6,362 bases of DNA from positions 1-6,362 of the forward strand of contig DASRJH010000035.1 in assembly GCA_035649575.1 (NCBI GenBank). The letters are read 5' to 3'. How positions within the stretch are numbered: position 1 is the stretch's first letter; the number at the start of each line of letters is the position of its first letter. Below, piece by piece: positions 1 through 6,362 of this stretch. The notes beneath the pieces were generated by a model, which was not told the DNA's origin, did not search any database, and worked only from the letters and a program-made list of their open reading frames with translations. The position numbers and the translations under genes are program-made. The DNA comes from DASVAL01 sp035649575 (GTDB taxonomy: Bacteria; Planctomycetota; UBA1135; UBA2386).

Positions 1-20
1 GGGCCCGGCTTTTTCCTGTT
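1..20 (+). terminator. Possible 3' half of a Rho-independent terminator, cut by the window edge
   Basis: The window opens with GGGCCCGGC followed directly by TTTTT and a T-rich tail. This is what the right arm and U-tract of an intrinsic terminator look like for a gene reading in from the left. The matching left arm would lie outside the window, so the stem cannot be confirmed. If the lost arm is preceded by an A-run, the element could also end the minus-strand prfB-purH-yggS transcript. A separate weak hairpin, GAGGG-CCGT-CCCTC at 47-60, overlaps the yggS stop codon but has no U-tract. Confidence 0.3.
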
Positions 21-58
21 GGGCACGCATACACGTTAACGGAGCCGAGGGCCGTCCC

Positions 59-745
59 TCAACCGCGCTGTCCGAAGACTGCCGTGCCGATGCGCACGAG
101 CGTGGAGCCGGCCGCGATGGCGGCTTCGAGATCCGACGACATGCCGAGGCTCAGCACTGGCAAGTCGAGCCCCGATCGCGCGCGCAAGTCACAACACAGC
201 GAGGCCGTGCGCAGGAACGCGGGCGCCGGGTCGCCTTCGAGTGGTCCCATCGCCATCACGCCGCGCACGACGACGTTCGGACAGAGCACCTGCACGTGGT
301 CGAGCAGTGCCGGAGCTTCGCCGAACGGACAGCCGTGCTTGGTCGGCTCGTCAGTGGCGTGCACCTGCAGCAACACATCGAGCCGGCGATCGACGCGGGC
401 GAGGTGGCGTTGCAGCTCGTCGGCGAGCCGCACGCGGTCGAGGCTGTGCACGAGCGCGAGGCCAGGCACACGCAGCAGGTCGCCGACCTTGTTGGTCTGC
501 AGCGAGCCGATCAGATGCCACTGCAGACCAGGCAACGCGGTCACCTCGGCGGACTTCGCGACGAGTTCCTGCACGCGGTTCTCGCCGAACAGCAGTTGGC
601 CGGCAGCGTGCGCTTGCTGGACGAGCGCCGCGGGGTGCGTCTTGCTGACGGCCAACAGTTCGACCGCGGGCGGCCGGCCGGCGCGCGCGCAGGCCGCTGC
701 GATGCGTTCGCGAACCCGCGCGAGATTCGCCGCAACCGTGCTCAC
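59..745 (-). CDS. yggS: YggS/PLPBP family pyridoxal 5'-phosphate homeostasis protein
   Basis: This 228-residue protein is a single-domain, fold-type III PLP-binding protein of the YggS/PipY/PROSC family. These cytosolic proteins hold PLP and affect vitamin B6 and amino/keto acid balance, with no established catalytic reaction. The family signatures are all present: the PLP lysine in LLAVSKTHP (Lys35), FGENRVQE (53-60), WHLIGSLQTNK (76-86), HSLDR near 100, and the C-terminal SLGMSSDLEAAIAAGST then VRIGTAVFG that bind the phosphate. Length matches the family. The start is GTG at 743-745. The only in-frame alternative before an upstream TGA (764-766) would be a CTG, and no strong Shine-Dalgarno is seen. 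It follows purH by 44 bases on the same strand, so it is probably the last gene of the prfB-purH-yggS operon. A PLP-handling gene after a purine gene suggests convenience co-expression rather than a shared pathway (inference). Confidence 0.95.
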   Translation of the reverse strand: MSTVAANLARVRERIAAACARAGRPPAVELLAVSKTHPAALVQQAHAAGQLLFGENRVQELVAKSAEVTALPGLQWHLIGSLQTNKVGDLLRVPGLALVHSLDRVRLADELQRHLARVDRRLDVLLQVHATDEPTKHGCPFGEAPALLDHVQVLCPNVVVRGVMAMGPLEGDPAPAFLRTASLCCDLRARSGLDLPVLSLGMSSDLEAAIAAGSTLVRIGTAVFGQRG

Positions 746-789
746 GATGCGCGCCCGCAGTTTTCATGCGGAGTGTCCATGGGCCAGGT

Positions 790-2366
<1,577 letters not shown>

Positions 2367-2370
<4 letters not shown>

Positions 2371-2381
2371 TTCTTGCCCTC
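2367..2381 (-). promoter_or_regulatory. purH ribosome binding site with ATGA overlap to prfB stop
   Basis: On the minus strand GAGGG (2381-2377) lies six bases before the purH ATG (2370-2368), inside the last codons of prfB. The prfB stop TGA is at 2369-2367, so start and stop share bases as ATGA. This arrangement usually indicates translational coupling, in which ribosomes ending on the upstream gene re-initiate. It is one of the few good Shine-Dalgarno sequences in this window and fixes the purH start. Confidence 0.6.
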
Positions 2382-3477
2382 GTCCTTTCTCATCTTGAGG
2401 TAGCCCTCGATGAAGGGATCCAGGTCGCCGTCGAGCACGCCGTGCACGTCGGACGTCTCGATGTCGGTGCGCAGATCCTTGCACATCTGGTAGGGCTGCA
2501 GCACGTAGCTGCGGATCTGGTTGCCCCAGCTGATGGAGCCACGATCGCCATAGAACTTGGCCAGCTCGGCTTCGCGCTTCGCGAGCTCGAGCTGGTAGAG
2601 CTTCGACCGTATCGTGCGCATCGCGGATTCGCGGTTCTTGTGCTGGCTGCGTTCGGCCTGGCACGCGACGACGATGCCGGTCGGGATGTGCGTGATGCGG
2701 ATTGCCGACTCGGTCTTGTTCACGTGCTGGCCGCCGGCGCCGGAGCTGCGAAAGGTGTCGACCTTGAGATCTTCCTTGCGTAGATCGACCGAGAGGTCGT
2801 CGTCGAGCTCGGGCACGACCTCGACCGAAGCGAACGACGTCTGCCGCCGGCCTTGCCCATCGAACGGCGAGATGCGGACCAGGCGGTGCACCCCCTGCTC
2901 GGCCTTCAACCGGCCATAGGCGTAGGGCCCCTTCACGACGATCGTCGCGTTCTTGATGCCGGCTTCCTCGGCCTTCTGGAAGTCGGTCTCCTCGACCTGG
3001 TAGTCGTGACTGGCGGCCCACTTGATGTACATGCGCAGCATCATCTCGGCCCAGTCGGACGCATCGATGCCGCCAGCACCGGGCTGCAGCGTCACGATCG
3101 CGTTCAGCGGGTCGTGTTCGCCGCCGAGCATGAGCTGGAACTCCAACTGGTCGAGGCGCTCGTGGATCTTGTGCTCCGTCTCGACCAGATCGGCCTCGAC
3201 TGCGGACGGATCCTCCGCGCCGAGCTCGACCAGCACGCGTCCGTCCTCGATCAGACGCATGAGCCCATCGATCGGCTCGACGACCTGCACGCAGAGCTTC
3301 TTCTTCTGCACGATGGTCTGGGCGCGTTCGCCGTCGTCCCAGAAATCGGGCCGGGTCATCTGGTGTTCGATGTCTGCCAGCTCACGGTGACGCCGAACGT
3401 AGTCAAAGACTCACCTTGATCGATTCGACCCGGTGTTCAGCTTCCGTCAGCGCGTCACGATGCTCGATCAGACCCAT
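2367..3477 (-). CDS. prfB: Peptide chain release factor 2, expressed by programmed +1 frameshift
   Basis: RF2 recognises UAA and UGA stop codons and triggers peptide release on the ribosome. The gene is in two frames. The zero frame starts at ATG 3477-3475 and encodes 24 residues, ending ...IKVSL before an in-frame TGA at 3405-3403. A +1 shift on CTT-T continues as DYVRRHRELADIEHQMTRPD to the stop at 2369-2367. The full product has 369 residues, close to the E. coli 365. The stop-recognition tripeptide SPF is at 203-205 (ISPFDGQGRRQTSF) and the catalytic GGQ at 248-250 (GAGGQHVNKTESAIRITHIP). The position matching E. coli residue 246 (Ala/Thr) is Ser244. An in-frame TGA lies seven codons before the chosen ATG with no other start between them, so this start is the only one in the zero frame. 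The start lacks a visible Shine-Dalgarno and sits in a hairpin loop. An annotation beginning at ATG 3359 would lose 39 residues. prfB is first in the operon with purH and yggS. Confidence 0.95.
3402..3417 (-). promoter_or_regulatory. prfB programmed +1 frameshift site
   Basis: The minus strand reads AAGGTGAGTCTTTGAC. This has the three established elements of the bacterial RF2 autoregulatory frameshift: an internal Shine-Dalgarno-like AAGGTGA a few bases upstream, the slippery CTT-T, and a TGA stop followed by C, a poor termination context. AGGTGA is complementary to the usual UCACCU of the 16S rRNA tail, although E. coli has a G-richer AGGGGG here. When RF2 is scarce, termination at TGA slows, the leucyl-tRNA slips onto UUU, and full-length RF2 is made. 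Reading in the two frames joins N-terminal and central RF2 sequence without a break, which confirms the function. Confidence 0.93.
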
Positions 3478-3497
3478 GGAAAGTGGATCTGAGCATC
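3459..3497 (-). promoter_or_regulatory. Hairpin placing the prfB start codon in its loop
   Basis: On the minus strand GATGCTCAGATC (3497-3486) can pair with GATCGAGCATC (3469-3459). This gives eleven base pairs with one bulged A, and a 16-base loop containing the prfB AUG (3477-3475). Pairing was checked base by base. No Shine-Dalgarno is visible before this AUG. The fold may present or limit the start codon and so affect RF2 initiation. That role is inference; the inverted repeat is observed. Confidence 0.45.
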
Positions 3498-3506
3498 ACG
3501 CGCGGC

Positions 3507-3560
3507 ACTTTTCCAGACTCGGGCCGAGGCTCGCAGGCGGCGAGACGCGTCAGGAAAAGT
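3507..3560. repeat. Imperfect inverted repeat with two nested hairpins
   Basis: ACTTTTCCAGAC (3507-3518) is complementary to GTCAGGAAAAGT (3549-3560) at eleven of twelve positions. Inside are two smaller dyads, CTCG-GGC-CGAG (3518-3528, sharing one base with the outer stem) and CTCGC-AGGCG-GCGAG (3530-3544), so the transcript could form a three-way junction. The T-rich arm stands out from the GC-rich surroundings. It abuts the next inverted repeat with one base between. It could be part of a structured 5' leader of prfB on the minus strand or a copy of a dispersed palindromic repeat. Confidence 0.5.
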
Positions 3561-3561
3561 A

Positions 3562-3625
3562 GAACCCGCGACGGGCACTGCAGGCAAAGGATCGAAGTCG
3601 GCGAATCAAGGCCCGTCGCAGGTTC
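3562..3625. repeat. Long imperfect inverted repeat, 14 of 15 pairs
   Basis: GAACCCGCGACGGGC (3562-3576) pairs with GCCCGTCGCAGGTTC (3611-3625) at every position except C3567/A3620. The 34-base loop contains a smaller hairpin, GATCG against CGAATC with one bulged base (3591-3608 region). On the minus strand the stem is followed by T-rich sequence (TACTTTTCC), somewhat like a terminator, but the loop is long and the T-run is interrupted. Fifteen-base arms with one mismatch are unlikely by chance at this spacing, so I take this as a real structured element, either RNA leader or repeat. Confidence 0.6.
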
Positions 3626-3999
3626 CGTGTTTCGATGCCGCGTGTGACGCGACTCGCTGGATTCTCGGCTGCCAGTGGCAGTGCATAAGTGCCGTCCGGC
3701 AAGGCGTGAGAGGCCGATGAAGGCGGCTCGAAGGCAGCGCACGATCGCATCGGCGCGTCGCGCCGGGGCGGCCCCGATCTGCCTGCGCACAAATGCTCCA
3801 AACGGGACGACAGCAGGCGCGAGGGCTCGAGCGTGCGAGAAACCGTCAGCGCACCCGCGACGAGTCGCTGGCAGCGCCGGTGCGCGCGAAAGCTCGCAGA
3901 TCAGCAGCCGGGCGCTTGCATCACGCGCTTCTCAAATTGGTCCGCTCGACTGCTGCAGCGGCGGCGAAGGGTGCGCGTGCCCGAGTCGTGGTTGTTCGC

Positions 4000-4011
4000 C
4001 TCGCGGGCGAG
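4000..4011 (-). terminator. Weak hairpin just after the Fis-type gene
   Basis: CTCGC-CC-GCGAG lies six bases beyond the TGA of the Fis-type regulator on the minus strand. The five-pair stem has a loop too tight to form fully, and no U-tract follows. It could help end transcription, but it may be a chance GC-rich dyad. Confidence 0.18.
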
Positions 4012-4016
4012 CAGCC

Positions 4017-4430
4017 TCAAATGATCGTCACCGACGTCGACGACATCATGCGCTTTCGCGCCACTGCCTCGGAGGACCGGTAGCTCTTGAGCTTGTTGTA
4101 GAGGGTCTTCGTGTCGATGCCGAGGATCCGCGCGGCCCGAGTCTTGTTGCCACCGGTCGACGACAAGACGCGCTGGATGTGCCGCTTCTCGACGTCCGCC
4201 AGCGTCAGCTTGAGCGTTTCCTCGATCGTGTTCTCCGCGACCAACCGCTGCAGGCCCGAGGAGGACTCGATGAGCACGAAATCGTAGTCAGCACCCTCGA
4301 TGCGACCGCGGAACTCGTCGATCGAGGTGCAGCTGCTCGAGAGACAGCCCCAACTGGCTGTCAACTTGGCGAGGGACGCGGCCGACGGGTCGCGAGCGGA
4401 ATAGAGAAGCAGACGTTTGCCGAGAGTCAT
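4017..4430 (-). CDS. Small regulator: partial receiver-like N-terminus plus Fis-type HTH
   Basis: This 137-residue protein is probably a DNA-binding regulator. Residues 75-118 match the Fis/NtrC-type C-terminal helix-turn-helix (HTH_8): TLADVEKRHIQRVL, GGNKTRAARILGID, TKTLYNKLKSYR. Residues 5-56 look like the first half of a response-regulator receiver: a strand (KRLLLYSA), a helix, a second strand, a helix (IDEFRGRIEG), then YDFVLIES. The acidic pocket after the first strand is absent and the usual phospho-Asp position has Glu. The second half of a receiver and the AAA+ sigma-54 activation domain are missing. Phosphorylation is therefore unlikely, and it cannot act as a classical enhancer-binding protein. 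The start at 4430 is chosen because the open frame upstream (to 4628) is Pro/Ser/Arg-rich without family resemblance. No clear Shine-Dalgarno precedes it. It lies 291 bases beyond the DUF4097-like gene on the same strand, so it probably has its own promoter. The target is unknown. Confidence 0.8.
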   Translation of the reverse strand: MTLGKRLLLYSARDPSAASLAKLTASWGCLSSSCTSIDEFRGRIEGADYDFVLIESSSGLQRLVAENTIEETLKLTLADVEKRHIQRVLSSTGGNKTRAARILGIDTKTLYNKLKSYRSSEAVARKRMMSSTSVTII

Positions 4431-4480
4431 GAGTGGTTTCGTCCGGAGGAACCCGACCGTAGCGCCACTCTCGGGAGTGG
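4431..4480 (-). promoter_or_regulatory. Hairpin with alternative pairing before the Fis-type gene
   Basis: On the minus strand CCACTC-CCGA-GAGTGG (4480-4465) forms a perfect six-pair hairpin with a four-base loop. A second CCACTC lies at 4436-4431, directly before the ATG of the regulator, and could pair with the same GAGTGG. The two pairings exclude each other, as in a simple RNA switch. Six pairs is short, so this may be coincidence. Confidence 0.3.
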
Positions 4481-4576
4481 AACCGTCGGGGACCGGGCAT
4501 GCGGGGTCAGTGAGGCTTGGGGGCGAACGACGACTTGCTACGGGTTGTCGCCACAGACGAGAGGTTCCTGCCGACA

Positions 4577-4594
4577 TTTTCCTATTACGGAAAA
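4577..4594. promoter_or_regulatory. AT-rich dyad, possible operator
   Basis: TTTTCC-TATTAC-GGAAAA is a perfect six-base dyad with a six-base centre. It is the most AT-rich spot in the 291-base gap between the DUF4097-like gene and the Fis-type regulator, about 147 bases before the regulator's start. Such a site could bind a dimeric regulator, perhaps the Fis-type protein itself. No convincing -35/-10 pair or sigma-54 GG/GC element was found nearby. The rest of the gap (4481-4721) shows nothing else I can name. Confidence 0.3.
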
Positions 4595-4721
4595 AGAGCT
4601 GCCGTGTGGGAAACCGCGTCTGCGACAACAGGATCGCGAGAGCGCAAGAGGCTCCCTATCCTTTCCAGGACGCTGGGTAACCGCGTGTCCCAAAGCTGCC
4701 ACCGAGCGCGGAGCGCCGGCC

Positions 4722-5627
4722 TCAGCCCTGCTCGAAGCTCCTCGGCGCGATCGACAAGTGTCCGGACCCCGTGCGCAGCACGACCTTGGTCCGCGCACTG
4801 CCGCGCTTTCCGACCAGCACGCGGCCGAAATCGAGAACCGGCTGTGGCACCAGACCGAAACCATTGCCGATGTGTCCAACCACGGCTCGCGCATCGAGGT
4901 CGAACTCGATCGTCGAGGGCACGTGGCACTGCACCGTACCTTTCCCCGTGTCGAGTCGGATGAGATCCCCTGGTTCGCGCACGAAGACTTGCATGTCGCC
5001 ATGCTTGGTGGTGATGTCCAGGTCGCCGCGATGGTCGAAAGCAATGACCATGCCAAGGCCGGTTTCCGCCTCTACGGCGCTGGCGCAGTGCTCGAACCGC
5101 AGGTCGCCGCGGCCGGTTTCGACGTGCGTGCTCGCCCTGCGGTTGGCGACGGTCACGTGACCGCTGCCACTGATCACGATCGCCAGCGGAAGGTCGGCGG
5201 GCAGCCCGATGCGGGCCAGGATCCCCAGCACGCCCTTCACGCCCCCGGCCGGAATCGCCGGGCCGCGCACCACGAGCGTTGCCGGTTCCGCGGCATCGTT
5301 GGCGACATAGAAGTCGTTCGGGATCTGCTGCAGTTGCGCGAGTTCCTCAGCCGTGTCGGCGGCTCGACGCACGCCGCCCGCGATGGCAACGGCTCGCTCG
5401 GAGTTCGCGTCGACATCGAGGCTCCCGTTCTGGATCTCGATCCGGATCCGCTCGATGGCCTGACCGATGGGCAGCGTGTTGGCCATCTCGGCAACGGCCC
5501 GGTGCGAGAGGCTACCGCCACAACCGCCAGGCAACGAACCGACCAGCACCAGGAGCAGAAGAGGGGTGCCGTGTGCGGTGCCGCGAACCGTCGCGGGGCC
5601 GATGGCAGGGGAGGTTGCAGAAGACAT
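4722..5627 (-). CDS. Predicted exported DUF4097-like beta-repeat protein, probable lipoprotein
   Basis: The 301-residue product has a hydrophobic segment (TPLLLLVLVGSLPGGC, 21-36) after a weakly charged N-terminus, consistent with a signal peptide. Cys36 follows Leu-Pro-Gly-Gly, which departs from the standard lipobox, so lipidation is probable rather than certain. From about residue 57 the protein has short strands separated by G-x-G/D turns: IEIQNGSLDVDA (64-75), ISGSGHVTVANR (152-163), ETGRGDLRF (170-178), HRGDLDITTKHGDMQVF (199-215), DTGKGTVQC (226-234), RTGSGHLSI (285-293). This spacing is typical of DUF4097/putative-adhesin domains, which form a right-handed beta-repeat and are common beside ECF sigma factors and anti-sigma factors. 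An inserted stretch (86-145) is less regular. No function is established for the family. Start ATG is at 5625-5627; no Shine-Dalgarno is evident, and the later Met48 would lose the signal sequence. It is transcribed away from the ECF sigma gene across a 136-base gap. Confidence 0.78.
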   Translation of the reverse strand: MSSATSPAIGPATVRGTAHGTPLLLLVLVGSLPGGCGGSLSHRAVAEMANTLPIGQAIERIRIEIQNGSLDVDANSERAVAIAGGVRRAADTAEELAQLQQIPNDFYVANDAAEPATLVVRGPAIPAGGVKGVLGILARIGLPADLPLAIVISGSGHVTVANRRASTHVETGRGDLRFEHCASAVEAETGLGMVIAFDHRGDLDITTKHGDMQVFVREPGDLIRLDTGKGTVQCHVPSTIEFDLDARAVVGHIGNGFGLVPQPVLDFGRVLVGKRGSARTKVVLRTGSGHLSIAPRSFEQG

Positions 5628-5743
5628 GGCTTTGGTAACTAGTTCAGGAGCGTCGGTTTTCGTCAGCTCGGAGTTTCTCCCAAGCCATGCCGTCTTGCGA
5701 CCTTCATGTTGTCAGCGGCCGTGGCTGCACCGCCGGCCAGAGC

Positions 5744-5749
5744 TAGAAT
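5744..5749 (+). promoter_or_regulatory. Possible -10 element for the ECF sigma gene
   Basis: TAGAAT matches the sigma-70 -10 consensus at five of six positions and stands in GC-rich DNA between two divergent genes. The best -35-like word, TTGTCA (5709-5714), is 29 bases upstream, too far to pair with it. Transcription from here would begin near 5756, giving a very short leader if translation starts at 5764 or about 50 bases if at 5806. No clear promoter was seen for the divergent DUF4097-like gene. Confidence 0.22.
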
Positions 5750-5763
5750 CCTCCTCCCAAGCG

Positions 5764-6324
5764 ATGGTCAGCCCGAGCCAGGACTACCAACCAGACCCCG
5801 TCACGATGGTCTCCTACCATCGTGCACTCGCTGAACACACGGACAGTCTGAAGGCCTACGCGACGCGGCTCCTCGGCGACTCCATCGCTGCCGAAGACGT
5901 CGCGCAGGATGCCTTCCTGGCCCTCTACCGCCATCTCAACCAGGTGCCTGCCGCTGCTTTCCGGCCCTGGCTCTTCCGAGTGGCGCGCAACCTCTGCCTC
6001 GACCAGTTGCGACGGCGCAAGTTCAAGCTCTGCCTGTTCCGCGACCTGCAGAAGGACGACGACAACCCATTCGTACCGGCCGATACGGGCAGCGCCCGGC
6101 CGGATCAACTCGCCGAGACGCGCGAAGCCAACCACGCGATCGAAGTAGCGATCGGCGAACTTCCCATGAAGTTCCGGGAGGCGTTCCTGCTCTGCGAAGT
6201 TGAAGGGCTCAGTTATGAAGACGCGGCGGCGGTCATGGGATGTCCAGTAAAGACGGTCTCCACTCGATTGTTCCGCGCGCGCCAACGCTTCACGTCCCTG
6301 GTCAGTCGATTGATCAAGGTCTGA
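5764..6324 (+). CDS. ECF-subfamily RNA polymerase sigma factor (sigma-70 family)
   Basis: The 186-residue protein has the two-domain layout of an extracytoplasmic-function sigma factor. Region 2 spans about 22-90: LLGDSIAAEDVAQDAFLALY then FRPWLFRVARNLCLDQLRRR, the parts that bind core polymerase and the -10 element. A short acidic linker follows (94-121). Region 4 spans 122-178: IGELPMKFREAFLLCEVEGL, SYEDAAAVMGCPVKTVSTRL, FRARQRF, the helix-turn-helix for the -35 element. Regions 1 and 3 are absent, as expected. No extra C-terminal domain is present. The frame stays open upstream to 5467, but that part runs antisense through the DUF4097-like gene. ATG 5764 gives the usual ECF length. ATG 5806 (172 residues) is a reasonable alternative, and neither has a Shine-Dalgarno. 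It is divergent from the DUF4097-like gene and is followed closely by a possible anti-sigma gene, suggesting an envelope-stress circuit (inference). Confidence 0.93.
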   Translation: MVSPSQDYQPDPVTMVSYHRALAEHTDSLKAYATRLLGDSIAAEDVAQDAFLALYRHLNQVPAAAFRPWLFRVARNLCLDQLRRRKFKLCLFRDLQKDDDNPFVPADTGSARPDQLAETREANHAIEVAIGELPMKFREAFLLCEVEGLSYEDAAAVMGCPVKTVSTRLFRARQRFTSLVSRLIKV

Positions 6325-6347
6325 CTCGCGCACCCGAATCACGCAAG

Positions 6348-6362
6348 ATGAACTGCTCCACC
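6348..6362 (+). CDS. Start of a downstream gene, possibly an anti-sigma factor (partial)
   Basis: ATG at 6348 lies 23 bases after the sigma factor stop and opens a frame MNCST that runs off the window. Zinc-finger anti-sigma factors encoded next to ECF sigma genes very often begin with Met, a polar residue and Cys (M-x-C), and the position fits. Five codons cannot prove it, and there is no Shine-Dalgarno to confirm the start. Confidence 0.35.

Larger units (their letters stand above)
3478..4016. other. Gene-free interval rich in inverted repeats
   Basis: No open frame in this 539-base stretch looks like a protein. The candidates are short, rich in Arg, Ala and Ser, and show no domain. The half nearest prfB holds the two large inverted repeats listed separately. 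Beyond them are small dyads: CGCGT-GTG-ACGCG at 3639-3651, CTGCCA-G-TGGCAG at 3669-3681, TGCCG-TC-CGGCA at 3690-3701 and CGGCGC-GTC-GCGCCG at 3751-3765. Short GC-rich dyads arise easily by chance in such DNA. I see no tRNA, CRISPR or insertion sequence. The operon promoter should lie here. A weak minus-strand candidate is TTGCCT (3587-3582), 18 bases, TCTACT (3563-3558). Confidence 0.6.

Noticed and set aside
2371..3021. A 217-codon N-terminal extension of the purH frame
   Set aside because: It overlaps prfB in another frame, shows no PurH or other similarity, and the purH start at 2370 has a good ribosome binding site and the exact family N-terminus.
3507..3625. ZTP (pfl) riboswitch, because CCGCCTGCGAGC occurs on the minus strand upstream of a purH operon
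   Set aside because: The conserved ZTP core would need CCGCCUGGGC and a matching upstream stem. Here CGCCT is simply the loop of a small CTCGC/GCGAG hairpin, and the rest of the consensus is not found.
3562..3625. Integron attC site
   Set aside because: The arms lack the GTTRRRY/RYYYAAC core sequences, and no cassette-like gene arrangement or integrase is present.
3455..3801. Two overlapping minus-strand open frames of 83 and 111 codons in the gap upstream of prfB
   Set aside because: Both run through the inverted repeats, are Arg/Ser-rich, lack domains and ribosome binding sites, and one enters the prfB start region out of frame.
3793..4083. A 96-codon plus-strand open frame that ends inside the Fis-type gene
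   Set aside because: It is Ala/Arg-rich and convergent with a better supported gene. No start signal or domain is visible.
4481..4721. Sigma-54 promoter for the Fis-type regulator
   Set aside because: TGGC words occur, but none has a GC at the required ten-base spacing from GG.
3675..5642. A 655-codon open frame on the plus strand
   Set aside because: It lies antisense to the Fis-type and DUF4097-like genes. Its composition is Arg/Ala/Pro/His-rich and no domain is visible. Long antisense frames are common in GC-rich DNA.
5743..6342. A 199-codon minus-strand open frame
   Set aside because: It is the antisense shadow of the ECF sigma factor, whose motifs are clear on the plus strand.

Overview
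This is a GC-rich bacterial chromosomal segment with two gene blocks facing in mixed directions. The left half is a compact minus-strand operon of housekeeping genes, prfB-purH-yggS. The right half carries a small Fis-type regulator, a DUF4097-type exported protein, and a divergently transcribed ECF sigma factor that may be followed by its anti-sigma factor. The organism cannot be named from the sequence. GC-rich DNA, scarce Shine-Dalgarno sequences, a stand-alone Fis-HTH regulator and an ECF/DUF4097 cluster would fit Planctomycetota or another soil or water lineage such as Myxococcota. That is inference only.

Region 1 (59-3477, minus strand). prfB encodes release factor 2. It must be read through a programmed +1 frameshift at an in-frame TGA (codon 25), preceded by an internal Shine-Dalgarno-like sequence and CTT-TGA-C. 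The real start is at 3477, not at the first ATG of the long open frame at 3359. prfB overlaps purH by four bases (ATGA). purH makes the bifunctional enzyme for the last two steps of IMP synthesis and is followed after 44 bases by yggS, a PLP-binding homeostasis protein. The arrangement suggests one transcript and translational coupling of prfB to purH.

Region 2 (3478-4016). No convincing gene lies in this 539-base gap. Its prfB-proximal part is unusual. Three inverted repeats lie almost end to end (3562-3625, 3507-3560, 3459-3497). The last places the prfB start codon in the loop of an 11-pair hairpin. Read on the minus strand, they would form a nearly fully folded leader for the operon. This is the most promising undescribed element here.

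Region 3 (4017-5627, minus strand). A 137-residue protein joins what looks like half a receiver domain to a Fis-type helix-turn-helix, without the AAA+ module usual between them. Its upstream region holds an AT-rich dyad and a hairpin whose arm could also pair just before the start codon. Further upstream is a 301-residue predicted exported, probably lipid-anchored, DUF4097-like beta-repeat protein.

Region 4 (5628-6362, plus strand). After a 136-base divergent intergenic region comes an ECF sigma factor. 23 bases after its stop, the window ends five codons into an open frame that begins like many zinc-finger anti-sigma factors. The sigma/anti-sigma pair and the divergent envelope protein may form a cell-envelope response module.
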